Assembly: GCA_900553855.1 (NCBI GenBank)
Contig: USFG01000004.1
Location: 1-64,000 of the forward strand
Source: an uncultured Mycoplasmatota bacterium
GTDB taxonomy: Bacteria > Bacillota_I > Bacilli_A > RF39 > UBA660
Direction of reading: 5' to 3'
Length of the DNA: 64,000 nucleotides
The notes under the pieces are model-generated. The model was not told where the DNA came from. It made no database searches and worked only from the letters and a program-made list of their open reading frames with translations. The translations under genes were made by a program, and so were the position numbers. This document shows, one piece after another, positions 51,888 through 60,737 of this stretch; the stretch's first letter is position 1, and each line of letters begins with the position of its first letter.

Positions 51888-51894
51888 GATGCAA

Positions 51895-52332
51895 ATGATA
51901 GATGAATATGAAATATTAAATTATGTTTATAAAAATGCTAAAATGGGTAGTGATAGTACAAATACTTTATTAAAATCTTTAGAAAATAAAGATAATAAAA
52001 TAACAGAAGTTGTAAACGATATTTTAAATAGTTACAATTCGTTTTTAAAACAATCAGAAAGTTTACTAAAATCAATGAACGAGAAAGGTAAAGGATTCAG
52101 TCCTTTTACAAATATGTCTGCTGATATGGGCATAAAGATGCAAGTTTTAAAAGATAATAGTGATTCTGCTATTGCAGATATGCTTATTAATGGGCTTACA
52201 ATGGGTGAAATTGAAATGACAAAGATGTTTTCTTGTTTTGATGAAAATGTTGATAGAGATATTAAAAAATTAATTAGAGATTTTAAAGACTTTCAAACTA
52301 ATGCGATTGCTAAACTTAAAAAATATTTATAA
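51895..52332 (+). CDS. helical-bundle protein, unknown function
   Basis: The 145-residue product is predicted all-helical, with four main helices and heptad-like spacing and several Met residues. It has no signal peptide. The fold could be ferritin-like, but no diiron EXXH pattern is seen. The ATG at 51895 has proper spacing from GGTGAT; ATGs at 51883 and 51889 overlap that site. It is divergent from the ABC operon. Confidence 0.6.
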   Translation: MIDEYEILNYVYKNAKMGSDSTNTLLKSLENKDNKITEVVNDILNSYNSFLKQSESLLKSMNEKGKGFSPFTNMSADMGIKMQVLKDNSDSAIADMLINGLTMGEIEMTKMFSCFDENVDRDIKKLIRDFKDFQTNAIAKLKKYL

Positions 52333-52334
52333 TG

Positions 52335-52356
52335 ACACCATAATTGGTGTTTTTTT
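52335..52356 (+). terminator. terminator after the helical-bundle gene
   Basis: ACACCA (52335-52340) pairs with TGGTGT (52345-52350), loop TAAT, followed by six T. Confidence 0.75.
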
Positions 52357-53635
52357 ACTTTAATATTTTTGTAGTTTCTTTATAGTTTAATAATACAACA
52401 ATTAGAATATCTACTATTTCAGAAATAATTAGGGCATATATTCCGATGTTACAAAAACATAAGATAGATAGAGTGATAAGTTTAAAAACAATTCCAATTG
52501 TGGTTGTACGCATTACTATTTTAGTTTTATTAAAGGCAGTTAATACAATTGATAGAGGTGCTTCTAAATAATAAAGAATAAAGAAAGGACATAAAAATTT
52601 TATGTATGTATAACCAGAAGTTGTATTAAAAACAATACTTAATATTTCATCAGAAAAGAAGAATAAAAATATATTAGCACCGATTCCAAAGATTAGAGAA
52701 AATGTTAAGACTTTATAAAATATTCTTTTTACTTTTTTGATGTTGTTAATGTTTTTAGAAAGTTCAGGAAGAAGCGCAGTTGCAACCGCACCTAAAAGGT
52801 AAGTAGGTACAACTAATAAACCAATTACATAAGCGTTATAAATAGCATAATTACTTATAATGTATTCATTAGAAAAACCATTTAATAAAAGTAAATTAGT
52901 TAATATGATAGGTTCAAAGAAATAACCAATATTACCGATTATTCTAGAAGATACTGAAGGAATACCTATTTTTAAAACATCTTTAATTGTACCAATGTCG
53001 GGTTTAAGATCTTCTTTTTTGATGCTAAATCCTTTAGGTAAATATAGTAAGAACACTATAATAGATATTGTTTCAGATATTATTGATATTAAAATATAGC
53101 CGGTTACAGCAAAGATGATTCCATGTTTAATAAGTTTAGGAAGAACAATTATAACTATAAATAGTTTGAAAAGTTGTTCAATTATATTGGAAATGGTATG
53201 AGGCATCATTTGTTGTTTACCAAAGAAATATCCTCTTATGATTGAAGCAATAGATATAAATGGTAAGACTAGAGAACAAGCAAGTAAGGGATAATATGCT
53301 TCTTTATTCTGAAGTAAATTATTTGATAAGAAGCTTGCGGATAACACTACAATTAAAATGAGAAATATATTTAATATAATAGAGATTGGTATGATAGAAG
53401 ATGCAATATTCTTACCTGTTTTTTCACCTTTAGCTATAATTGATGATATGGCAAGAGGAAAACCTAGTTGGGTAATAGTTATTAATAAACTATACGTCGG
53501 CATAACAAGAGAGTATATTTCAATACCTGATCCAATATTACGTGTAAAGTAAATTCTAATAATAAAACTTAATAATTTAGTGATAATTCCGCCTATTAGT
53601 AATATTAATGTACTTTTTATAAATTTATTTTTCAT
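52355..53635 (-). CDS. spoVB: SpoVB/MurJ-type MOP flippase
   Basis: The 426-residue product has about twelve to fourteen membrane helices and SpoVB-type motifs: an IRIYFTRNIGSGIEIYSL start, a GYFFGKQQMMPHTISNIIEQLFKL block (in two parts, about 134-157), and a VPTYLLGAVATALLPELS loop. SpoVB flips lipid-linked cell-wall precursors, in spores or vegetative cells depending on the species. It is divergent to a comN-like gene 73 bases away; comN and spoVB homologues are also neighbours in Bacillus. It ends against the terminator at 52356. Confidence 0.85.
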   Translation of the reverse strand: MKNKFIKSTLILLIGGIITKLLSFIIRIYFTRNIGSGIEIYSLVMPTYSLLITITQLGFPLAISSIIAKGEKTGKNIASSIIPISIILNIFLILIVVLSASFLSNNLLQNKEAYYPLLACSLVLPFISIASIIRGYFFGKQQMMPHTISNIIEQLFKLFIVIIVLPKLIKHGIIFAVTGYILISIISETISIIVFLLYLPKGFSIKKEDLKPDIGTIKDVLKIGIPSVSSRIIGNIGYFFEPIILTNLLLLNGFSNEYIISNYAIYNAYVIGLLVVPTYLLGAVATALLPELSKNINNIKKVKRIFYKVLTFSLIFGIGANIFLFFFSDEILSIVFNTTSGYTYIKFLCPFFILYYLEAPLSIVLTAFNKTKIVMRTTTIGIVFKLITLSILCFCNIGIYALIISEIVDILIVVLLNYKETTKILK

Positions 53636-53673
53636 ATTTAAGTATATGATTTATTTATTATTTTAATTAAATT

Positions 53674-53682
53674 TGTTATAAT
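53674..53682 (+). promoter_or_regulatory. extended -10 promoter of the comN-relA-dtd group
   Basis: TG-T-TATAAT precedes a GATGAGGTTA ribosome site and the ATG at 53709. Confidence 0.6.
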
Positions 53683-53708
53683 GTTTGTGGATAAAGATGA
53701 GGTTAAAA

Positions 53709-53963
53709 ATGGATGAATTTAAATTTAAGTCTTTAGAAGAACTATATAAAAAATTAATACCAGCTTTTAATGTTAGAGTTAATGACTTAAAAAGAAGTAA
53801 AATTAATGGTATAACTAGAGAAGATATATGGAATTATTTAAAAAATAATAATTGGATTAGAAGAGAACATTTAACACTTGGTGAAATGGTTGACGATATT
53901 ATTAATGTGTCAGATAAAGATTTAATAGATTATAAAATAAAAAATAATAACAGAATGGATTGA
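53709..53963 (+). CDS. ComN-like post-transcriptional regulator
   Basis: The 84-residue product matches the small Post_transc_reg family to which Bacillus ComN (YrzD) belongs: SLEELYKKLIPAFNVRV, then GITREDIWNYLKNNNW (about 37-52) and LGEMVDDIINVSDKDLIDYK. ComN influences comE mRNA and localises through DivIVA in Bacillus; the role here is unknown. The ATG at 53709 follows GAGGT; a start at 53685 would precede it. It is 6 bases before relA. Confidence 0.7.
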   Translation: MDEFKFKSLEELYKKLIPAFNVRVNDLKRSKINGITREDIWNYLKNNNWIRREHLTLGEMVDDIINVSDKDLIDYKIKNNNRMD

Positions 53964-53969
53964 TAATAA

Positions 53970-56063
53970 ATGTTTGATAAGATAATAGATAGATTAAGTG
54001 AAAGTGCTGGCACAGAAGAACTTAATTTAGTAAATGAGGCATATAACTTAGCTAAAGAAAGATCTAAAAGTGAACATTATTTACGAGTTGCTTCAATTGT
54101 ATCTGAATTAAATGCTGATAGTACTATGATTATTGCTGCTCTTTTACATGATGCTTATGCTAAGGAAGATATAACTTATGATGAAATTAATGAAAAGTTT
54201 GGTAGTAATATTGCTAATTTAGTTGCTAATTTAATTAAACTTAGAAGTATTAAATTAAATGATTATAATGAATCGTCAAGTGTTTATTTAAGAAAAGTTT
54301 TAGTAGGAATAAGTGATGATGTTAGAGTTATAATTATAAAACTTGCTGATAGGTTAGATGAAATGCAGACTAAAGAGTATAGCGAAGATGAGAAGAAACA
54401 AATCGCTAATGAAACTATGAATGTTTTAATTCCAATTGCTCATAGATTAGGTATTAATAGTATTAAATCTAAATTAGAAGATTTGTGTTTAAGGTACACT
54501 AAACCTGATGTTTATGATGAAATACTTGAAAAATTATCAGGTACTAGAAAAGAATTATCAGTTAGTTTAGAAGATATGCAAAATGAACTTATTGAGATTT
54601 TAACTGAACATGGCATTAATTTTCATATTAAATCAAGAGTTAAAAGCGTTTATAGTATTTATAATAAGTTATCTACTGGTAAAAAGTGGAGTGATATTTA
54701 TGATATTTTAGCACTTAGAATAATTTTAGATACTCCAGAAGATTGTTATTTGGTTGTTGGACTTATTCATGCTAAATATAGACCTATTCCTAAGAGATTT
54801 AAAGATTATATTGCGATGCCTAAAGAAAATATGTATCAGTCTTTACATACATCTGTTTTTGGGGTTGATGGACATATATTTGAAATTCAACTTAGAACTA
54901 AAGAAATGGATGAAATTGCTGAACATGGTATTGCATCTCATTGGTCATATAAGGAACATTCAGATGGTGCAGTTAAGAATTTAATGGAACAAAAATTGGA
55001 GATTTTTAGAAATACCATAGATTTAGCAACAAGTGATGCAAGTAATGAATTATTCGAACAAAATATGGAAATGGAATTATTATCTAAACAAGTTTATGTT
55101 TTTACTCCTAAAGGTGATGTAATGGAACTTCCACTTGGATCTACTCCAGTTGATTTTGCATATAGAATTCATTCAGATATAGGTGATCATATGGTTGGTG
55201 CAATTGTTAATGATAATATTGTTCCACTTGATTATGAACTTAATGATAACGATATTATTAAAGTTAATACAAATGCGAGTGCTAAACCTAATATAGATTG
55301 GTTAAAATTTGTTAAAACAAGTCAAGCTAAAAATAAAATTAAAGCATATTTTAGTAAACAAGATCGTGAAAGATACATAGAAGAAGGTAAATCTTTAATT
55401 GAAAAAGAATTAAGAAAGCAAAAATTACCTTTAACAACTTTAAATGAAGAAGAAAATGTTAATAAATTATTTAAAACATTAAAGATAAATAATATGGATG
55501 ATTTATATTTAAGTTTAGGTGCTTTAAGATATACTCCTACTTATATTATTAATTTAATTACTGAAGAAAAACAATCAATGAATGACTTGATGCTTGAGAG
55601 AGTTAATAATAATTTAGAAATTAAAGAAAATTATAAAAATGATATTATTGTTGATGGAGTAGATAACATTAAAGTAAGTGTAGCTAAATGTTGTAATCCG
55701 GTTCCTGGTGATGAAATAATTGGCTATATTACTAAGGGTGAAGGTATAATTGTTCATAAGAAAAGTTGTCCTAATATAAAAAATATCGATACAAGATTAA
55801 TAGATGTTGATTGGAATAGTAGTAATAGTGATAAATTGTTTATAGCTAGATTAAGAGTAATGACAGATACAACTAATAATCATATTTTAGATATTGTTAC
55901 TAAAGCTAGTACAAGAGGTATAACTATTTCTAGTATTAATGAAATTAATGATAAATATGGATTAGCATATGAAATTACTGTTAAAGTTAAAAATAAAGAT
56001 GATTTACTTTTATTAGTAGATGATTTAAGAATTTTACCATTTGTTAAAGAGGTTATAAGATGA
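53970..56063 (+). CDS. relA: RelA/SpoT-type (p)ppGpp synthetase with degraded hydrolase site
   Basis: The 697-residue product has the full long-RSH layout: HD domain, synthetase, TGS (PKGDVMELPLGSTPVDFAYRIHSDIG), a Cys-rich region (KCCNPVPGDEIIGYITKGEG) and a C-terminal ACT domain. The synthetase is intact (RFKDYIAMPKENMYQSLHTS, EIQLRTKEMDEIAEHGIASHW) and carries RFKD, the motif of bifunctional enzymes. In the HD site His36 and His60-Asp61 remain. The ED pair after HD is Ala64-Lys65, the RKSG segment is missing, and the Asn of LADRLHNM is Glu131. Hydrolysis may thus be lost. It overlaps dtd by ATGA, the Bacillus order. Confidence 0.92.
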   Translation: MFDKIIDRLSESAGTEELNLVNEAYNLAKERSKSEHYLRVASIVSELNADSTMIIAALLHDAYAKEDITYDEINEKFGSNIANLVANLIKLRSIKLNDYNESSSVYLRKVLVGISDDVRVIIIKLADRLDEMQTKEYSEDEKKQIANETMNVLIPIAHRLGINSIKSKLEDLCLRYTKPDVYDEILEKLSGTRKELSVSLEDMQNELIEILTEHGINFHIKSRVKSVYSIYNKLSTGKKWSDIYDILALRIILDTPEDCYLVVGLIHAKYRPIPKRFKDYIAMPKENMYQSLHTSVFGVDGHIFEIQLRTKEMDEIAEHGIASHWSYKEHSDGAVKNLMEQKLEIFRNTIDLATSDASNELFEQNMEMELLSKQVYVFTPKGDVMELPLGSTPVDFAYRIHSDIGDHMVGAIVNDNIVPLDYELNDNDIIKVNTNASAKPNIDWLKFVKTSQAKNKIKAYFSKQDRERYIEEGKSLIEKELRKQKLPLTTLNEEENVNKLFKTLKINNMDDLYLSLGALRYTPTYIINLITEEKQSMNDLMLERVNNNLEIKENYKNDIIVDGVDNIKVSVAKCCNPVPGDEIIGYITKGEGIIVHKKSCPNIKNIDTRLIDVDWNSSNSDKLFIARLRVMTDTTNNHILDIVTKASTRGITISSINEINDKYGLAYEITVKVKNKDDLLLLVDDLRILPFVKEVIR

Positions 56064-56503
56064 AAGTAGTTATTCAAAGATGTAAATGTGGATCATGCAC
56101 TGTTGATGATAAAATAGTTAGTAAAATTGACAAAGGATTAGTAGTTCTTGCTGGCTTTAATGTTAATGATACTATTGAAGATATTAATTATATTGTTAAG
56201 AAGATAGTTAATTTGAGAATATTTGATGATGAAAACGGTGTTATGAATAAAAGTGTAATTGATGTAAATGGTGAAATTTTATCAATAAGTCAATTTACTT
56301 TACAAGCAATTACTAAAGATGGTAATAGGCCTAGTTATGTTAATGCAATGAAGGGTGAAGATGCTATTAAGCTATATGAATTATTTAATATTAAATTAAA
56401 TGAAAGTGTTAAAACTTATCCGGGAGTATTTGGTGCTGATATGTTAATTAAAATTGATAATGATGGACCAATAACAATTGTGATAGATAGTCAAAATAAA
56501 TAG
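56060..56503 (+). CDS. dtd: D-aminoacyl-tRNA deacylase
   Basis: The 147-residue product has the DTD signatures: MKVVIQRC start, the catalytic ILSISQFTL loop (the Thr of SQFTL, about 76-84), RPSYVNA, and VFGADMLIKIDNDGPITIVID with the cis Gly-Pro hook written as DGP. It removes D-amino acids (and glycine) mischarged on tRNA. Length is normal, and it is coupled to relA. Confidence 0.95.
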   Translation: MKVVIQRCKCGSCTVDDKIVSKIDKGLVVLAGFNVNDTIEDINYIVKKIVNLRIFDDENGVMNKSVIDVNGEILSISQFTLQAITKDGNRPSYVNAMKGEDAIKLYELFNIKLNESVKTYPGVFGADMLIKIDNDGPITIVIDSQNK

Positions 56504-56514
56504 TAGAGGTTAAT

Positions 56515-57672
56515 ATGAATAAAAAGAATTTGTATATTGTTTTTGATCAATTGCCAAGCAAAAAAACAGGTGGTTTGGTTACAACTTATGTTAGTTTATT
56601 TAATTTGTTAAAAGATCAATATAACATAAAAATAATAAGTGTTTTTGAATATGAAAATAACGAGTTATTTGATGAAAAAGATATTATATGTGTAAATCGA
56701 CATATAGTAAGTTCTGATTGTGTTAATATATTAACTTATATTAAAAAGTTTAATTTAAAAAAAACTATAATTTCTTTAAAACAGTTATTTTTATATTTTT
56801 TATGTATTCCATTTAATAAGAAAAAAATAGCCAAAATAATAGATAATAAAGACTTAGTTATAGTCTCTAGTCCTTCTGCTGCTATATTTATGCCTAAAAA
56901 TTTAGATTTTATTTTAGAAATTCATACTTATTTTAAATATTTTTTTGATAATAATTTAAAAGGAAAGTTACAATCTTTACTTATGCAAAAACCTAAGTTA
57001 ATGTTATTTCGTACAAAAAATGATATGCGTGAAGTTAGAAGATTAGGATTCGAAAATATTGGATATGTTTATAATTTTTTTGATAATGTAAATACAAAAT
57101 TAAACAAAAATACTATAAAAAATAAAATCTGCTTTGTTGGACGCCTTGAAGAAGCTAAAAATTTGCCTCGTATGATGGATATTGCTATAGAATTAAAAAA
57201 ATATGATAATGATTATATTTTAGATATATATGGTGAAGGAAGTTATAAAGAATTAATTTCCAAGTTAATTTATGAATATGAATTACAAGATAATGTATTT
57301 TTAAAGGGATTTACTGATGATAAAAACATATATGGTAATTATTCCTTAATGTGGATGACATCAAATAAAGAAGGATTAAGTTTATCTGTAATAGAAGCAA
57401 AAGCATGTGGTATTCCAACAATATCTACAAATTGGGGAGAAGGAGTCTATGAAGTTATCGAAGATGGAATAGATGGATTTGTTGCTAAAGATAATAGTGA
57501 TTTTGTTGATAAGACAATGATTCTTTTATCTAATAATGATAAGTTAAAGATTTTTAGAAAAAATTGTTTAAAAAACTTCGAAAAATTTTCAAAAGAAAAT
57601 GCTAGAAAGACTTGGATTTATATTTTAAATAATTATAAAAATAAAAATCTTGATTCCTTTTTTGATAAATAG
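56515..57672 (+). CDS. glycosyltransferase family 4 protein
   Basis: The 385-residue GT-B enzyme has a GGLVTTYVSLFNLL N-terminal loop, the KICFVGRLEEAKNLPRMM strand, DIYGEGSY, and the donor-site block SNKEGLSLSVIEAKACGIPTI. It likely transfers a sugar from a nucleotide-sugar to a surface glycan precursor. An AGAGG ribosome site supports the start. It is separated from the downstream cluster by its own terminator but probably belongs to the same pathway. Confidence 0.85.
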   Translation: MNKKNLYIVFDQLPSKKTGGLVTTYVSLFNLLKDQYNIKIISVFEYENNELFDEKDIICVNRHIVSSDCVNILTYIKKFNLKKTIISLKQLFLYFLCIPFNKKKIAKIIDNKDLVIVSSPSAAIFMPKNLDFILEIHTYFKYFFDNNLKGKLQSLLMQKPKLMLFRTKNDMREVRRLGFENIGYVYNFFDNVNTKLNKNTIKNKICFVGRLEEAKNLPRMMDIAIELKKYDNDYILDIYGEGSYKELISKLIYEYELQDNVFLKGFTDDKNIYGNYSLMWMTSNKEGLSLSVIEAKACGIPTISTNWGEGVYEVIEDGIDGFVAKDNSDFVDKTMILLSNNDKLKIFRKNCLKNFEKFSKENARKTWIYILNNYKNKNLDSFFDK

Positions 57673-57675
57673 TGA

Positions 57676-57700
57676 GAGAGTTTGAAACAACTCTTTTTTA
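57676..57700 (+). terminator. terminator after the GT4 gene
   Basis: AGAGTT (57677-57682) pairs with AACTCT (57689-57694), followed by six T. Confidence 0.7.
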
Positions 57701-57753
57701 ATATATATTTACATTTGAACTGTATAAAATAATATACAAATACAATTTTTATA

Positions 57754-57762
57754 TGCTATAAT
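57754..57762 (+). promoter_or_regulatory. extended -10 promoter of the surface-glycan operon
   Basis: TG-C-TATAAT lies 33 bases before the start at 57795, with a GGGTGA ribosome site between. Confidence 0.6.
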
Positions 57763-57794
57763 TTAGTTAGTTAACTTAAAAGAATGGGTGACAT

Positions 57795-58742
57795 ATGAAA
57801 GAGTTAGTTACGGTAGTTGTACCAATTTATAATGTTGAAAATTATTTAGAACATTGTATTAATAGTATTATAAATCAGACATATAAAAATATAGAAATAT
57901 TTCTTGTTAATGATGGATCACCAGATAATTCGAAAAAAATAATGGAAAAATTTAAATATCAAGACAGTAGGGTTAAATGTTTTTATAAGGAAAATGGTGG
58001 ATTATCTGATACAAGAAATTATGCTATAAATAGAGCTAATGGAAAATATATTTGTTTTATAGATGGCGATGATTATATTGAAAAGACATTTGTAGAAAAA
58101 CTGCTTAATAAAGCAAAAACTGATGGCTCTGATATGGTTTGGTGTAATTTCAATATGGTTAACGATGATGGTAAGTATAGTGAAATTATTATAAATGAAA
58201 ATGATATTTGTTTTTTTGAAATACCTTCTGCATGTAATAAACTTTTTAATATTAAATTATTTAAAGAAAATAATATTTTTTTTCCTAAAGGAATTTGGTA
58301 TGAAGATTTAGCAACAACTCCTAGAATACTTTTTAGTGCTAAAAAAATTAGTTATGTTAACGAAAATTTATATGATTATTATTTTAATGATAAATCTATA
58401 ACTAATACTTATAGTATCAAAGTACTTGATTCACTAAAAGCAATTAAAATAATTGATGATTATGTTAAAGAAAAGAAGATTAATAATGTTGATGATAAAA
58501 TGGAATATCTTTATTTATATAATGGAGTGTTAAATACTGTTTATAGATTATCTATGTGCAATGAAGCAACAATTGATGATATTAAAAATGTTGTTAAGAT
58601 TTGTATGGAAAGATTTCCTAATTTATTAAATAATAAGGCTTATATAAATAGATTGGATACAAGCAGAAAAATACTAAGATTGTTAATAAAATTGAAATTA
58701 TATAGAGTTACTAGATTTATAATAAGATTTAAAAAAAGGTGA
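57795..58742 (+). CDS. glycosyltransferase family 2 protein
   Basis: The 315-residue GT-A enzyme has VVPIYNVENYLEHCINSII, LVNDGSPDNS (nucleotide-sugar Asp), KENGGLSDTRNYAI and the metal-binding DGDD. The C-terminal part has WYEDLATTP, shared with the next gene. It is the first gene of the glycan operon. The following gene is a tandem paralogue. Confidence 0.9.
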   Translation: MKELVTVVVPIYNVENYLEHCINSIINQTYKNIEIFLVNDGSPDNSKKIMEKFKYQDSRVKCFYKENGGLSDTRNYAINRANGKYICFIDGDDYIEKTFVEKLLNKAKTDGSDMVWCNFNMVNDDGKYSEIIINENDICFFEIPSACNKLFNIKLFKENNIFFPKGIWYEDLATTPRILFSAKKISYVNENLYDYYFNDKSITNTYSIKVLDSLKAIKIIDDYVKEKKINNVDDKMEYLYLYNGVLNTVYRLSMCNEATIDDIKNVVKICMERFPNLLNNKAYINRLDTSRKILRLLIKLKLYRVTRFIIRFKKR

Positions 58743-58746
58743 TTGT

Positions 58747-59697
58747 ATGAAAAAAGTATCTATAATTGTTCCATGTTACAATGTTGAAAAATATATAGAA
58801 AGATGTTTGAATTCTTTGATTAATCAAGAATATTCAAATATTGAAATTTTATGTATTGATGATGGTTCTAAAGATAATACAAAAAAAATTATAAAAAATT
58901 TTTTAGAAAAAGATTCAAGAATTAAGTATTTTTATAAAGAAAATGGTGGATTATCTAGTGCAAGAAATTATGGATTAAAATATATTGATGGATATTATTG
59001 TTGCTTTATTGATAGTGATGATTATGTTGATTCAACATATGTAAGTAAATTAGTTAATTCTATTGAAAAAAATAATGCAGATATAGCTGTCTGTGAATTT
59101 GATAGAGTATATGGTAAACATACTACTCATAAAGAAATGAAGAGAAAAGATATAGAAAATTTTATTGTTCCTGCTGCATGGAATAAGTTATATATTAGTA
59201 AATATTTTAAAGATATAACCTTTCCGGAAGGCTTGTGGTATGAAGATTTAGCAACTATACCAAAATATATAATGATGCATAATAAAGTATCTATAGTTAA
59301 TGAATCATTATATTTTTATATTCAAAATCCTAAGTCAATTATGCATACATCTGATAATCGAATTTTCCAAATTTATGATAGTATTGCTATTATTGAAAGA
59401 TTTACTGTTGACAATAATATTTATAACGAATATCAAAAAAATTTAGAGTTTGCTAACATATATCATATTATTGTAGGAACAGTTTTTAGAGCAGCTGGAC
59501 ATGATAATTTTAGTATTAATATGATTAAAGATATAATTTCAGTTGTTGATAAAAAATATCCTGATTGGTATAATAATTTTATGATTAAAAAAGATTTTTC
59601 ATTAGTTTATAGTATATATTTATGGCTTGTTAAAAGAAAAATGTATGCTATTATTTATGTTATTCTTAAATTATTTGGAAAATTTATGCATTTATAG
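58747..59697 (+). CDS. glycosyltransferase family 2 protein, tandem paralogue
   Basis: The 316-residue GT-A enzyme shares its whole layout with the preceding gene: IIVPCYNVEKYIERCLNSL, CIDDGSKDNT, KENGGLSSARNYGL, metal-binding DSDD in place of DGDD, and GLWYEDLATIP. The two probably add successive sugars with different donors or acceptors. It starts 4 bases after its neighbour's stop. Confidence 0.9.
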   Translation: MKKVSIIVPCYNVEKYIERCLNSLINQEYSNIEILCIDDGSKDNTKKIIKNFLEKDSRIKYFYKENGGLSSARNYGLKYIDGYYCCFIDSDDYVDSTYVSKLVNSIEKNNADIAVCEFDRVYGKHTTHKEMKRKDIENFIVPAAWNKLYISKYFKDITFPEGLWYEDLATIPKYIMMHNKVSIVNESLYFYIQNPKSIMHTSDNRIFQIYDSIAIIERFTVDNNIYNEYQKNLEFANIYHIIVGTVFRAAGHDNFSINMIKDIISVVDKKYPDWYNNFMIKKDFSLVYSIYLWLVKRKMYAIIYVILKLFGKFMHL

Positions 59698-59714
59698 AAA
59701 TGAGTTGAAGTATA

Positions 59715-60395
59715 ATGAATGTTTTGATTGTTGTCCCAGCATATAACGAAGAACTAAATTTAAAAAAAGTAGTTAAAGATATAGAAAAAAATTGTGAATA
59801 TGATTATATCATTATAAATGATTGTTCTAGTGATAATACAGAACAATTATGTATTAATAACAATTTTAATTATTTATCTTTACCAATTAATTATGGCTTA
59901 TCAAGCGTTGTTCAATTAGGATTTAAATATGCACTTATGAATGATTATGATGCGGTTGTTCAATTTGATGGTGATGGGCAACATCATGCAAAATATATTA
60001 ATGAAATGGTTAAAGAATTGGAAAAAGGAAATGATATAGTTATTGGTTCAAGATATGTAATAAAGAAAAAACCATTTTCTTTAAGGATGATTGGAAGTCG
60101 TATAATTTCTTTTTTAATTAAAATAACTACTGGCAAGAAAATTAATGATCCAACTTCTGGTTTTAGAATTTATTCAAAGAAATTAATTCCAGAGTTTGCT
60201 AATTATATTAATTATCCACCAGAACCTGATTGTTTAGTTTATTTATTAAGAAGAAAATTTAAAATTAAGGAAATTCAAGTAGAAATGAGCGAAAGAGAGT
60301 ATGGAACAAGTTATTTAAATGCTTTTAAGTCTTTTGAATATATGATAAGAATTTGCGTTTCTATTTTATTTATTCAACTATTTAGGAGGAAGTAA
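59715..60395 (+). CDS. DPM1-like polyprenyl-phosphate glycosyltransferase
   Basis: The 226-residue GT2 enzyme resembles dolichol/polyprenol-phosphate mannosyl- or glucosyltransferases: VVPAYNEELNL, INDCSSDNT, the metal site FDGDGQH, GSRYV, and the DPTSGFRIYS acceptor loop. It loads a sugar onto a lipid phosphate for use by membrane GT-C enzymes outside the cell. The next gene, a DUF2304 protein, is its usual partner. Confidence 0.9.
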   Translation: MNVLIVVPAYNEELNLKKVVKDIEKNCEYDYIIINDCSSDNTEQLCINNNFNYLSLPINYGLSSVVQLGFKYALMNDYDAVVQFDGDGQHHAKYINEMVKELEKGNDIVIGSRYVIKKKPFSLRMIGSRIISFLIKITTGKKINDPTSGFRIYSKKLIPEFANYINYPPEPDCLVYLLRRKFKIKEIQVEMSEREYGTSYLNAFKSFEYMIRICVSILFIQLFRRK

Positions 60396-60398
60396 AAA

Positions 60399-60737
60399 AT
60401 GAATATAACATTAAGAGTATTACTAATGATTTTTTCATTATTATATTTTGGCTATACTATTTATCAAGTTAGAAAAGCTAGTTTAAATATAGAAGATGCT
60501 ATATTTCCAATTATTTTTTCATTACTTTGTATTTTTATGAGCATATTTACTAAATTGATTGCTTATATATCTGATAAACTTGGTTTTATAAGTATTTCAA
60601 ATTTTGTTTTGGTGTTTGTGATTTTAGTTTTAAGTATTTATAATTTGAAAATAGTTACTAAATATTCAAAGTTAAATGAGAATGTTAAAAAACTAAATCA
60701 TTTTATTGCCTTAAAAGATAAGGAGAATAAGAAATGA
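60399..60737 (+). CDS. DUF2304 membrane protein
   Basis: The 112-residue product has three membrane helices (about 5-18, 34-54, 64-84) and a charged C-terminal helix, the DUF2304 pattern (RKASLNIEDAIFPIIFSLL). These small proteins typically sit beside DPM1-like glycosyltransferases and may help flip or anchor the lipid-linked sugar. It has an AGGAGGAAG ribosome site and overlaps the next gene by ATGA. Confidence 0.85.
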   Translation: MNITLRVLLMIFSLLYFGYTIYQVRKASLNIEDAIFPIIFSLLCIFMSIFTKLIAYISDKLGFISISNFVLVFVILVLSIYNLKIVTKYSKLNENVKKLNHFIALKDKENKK

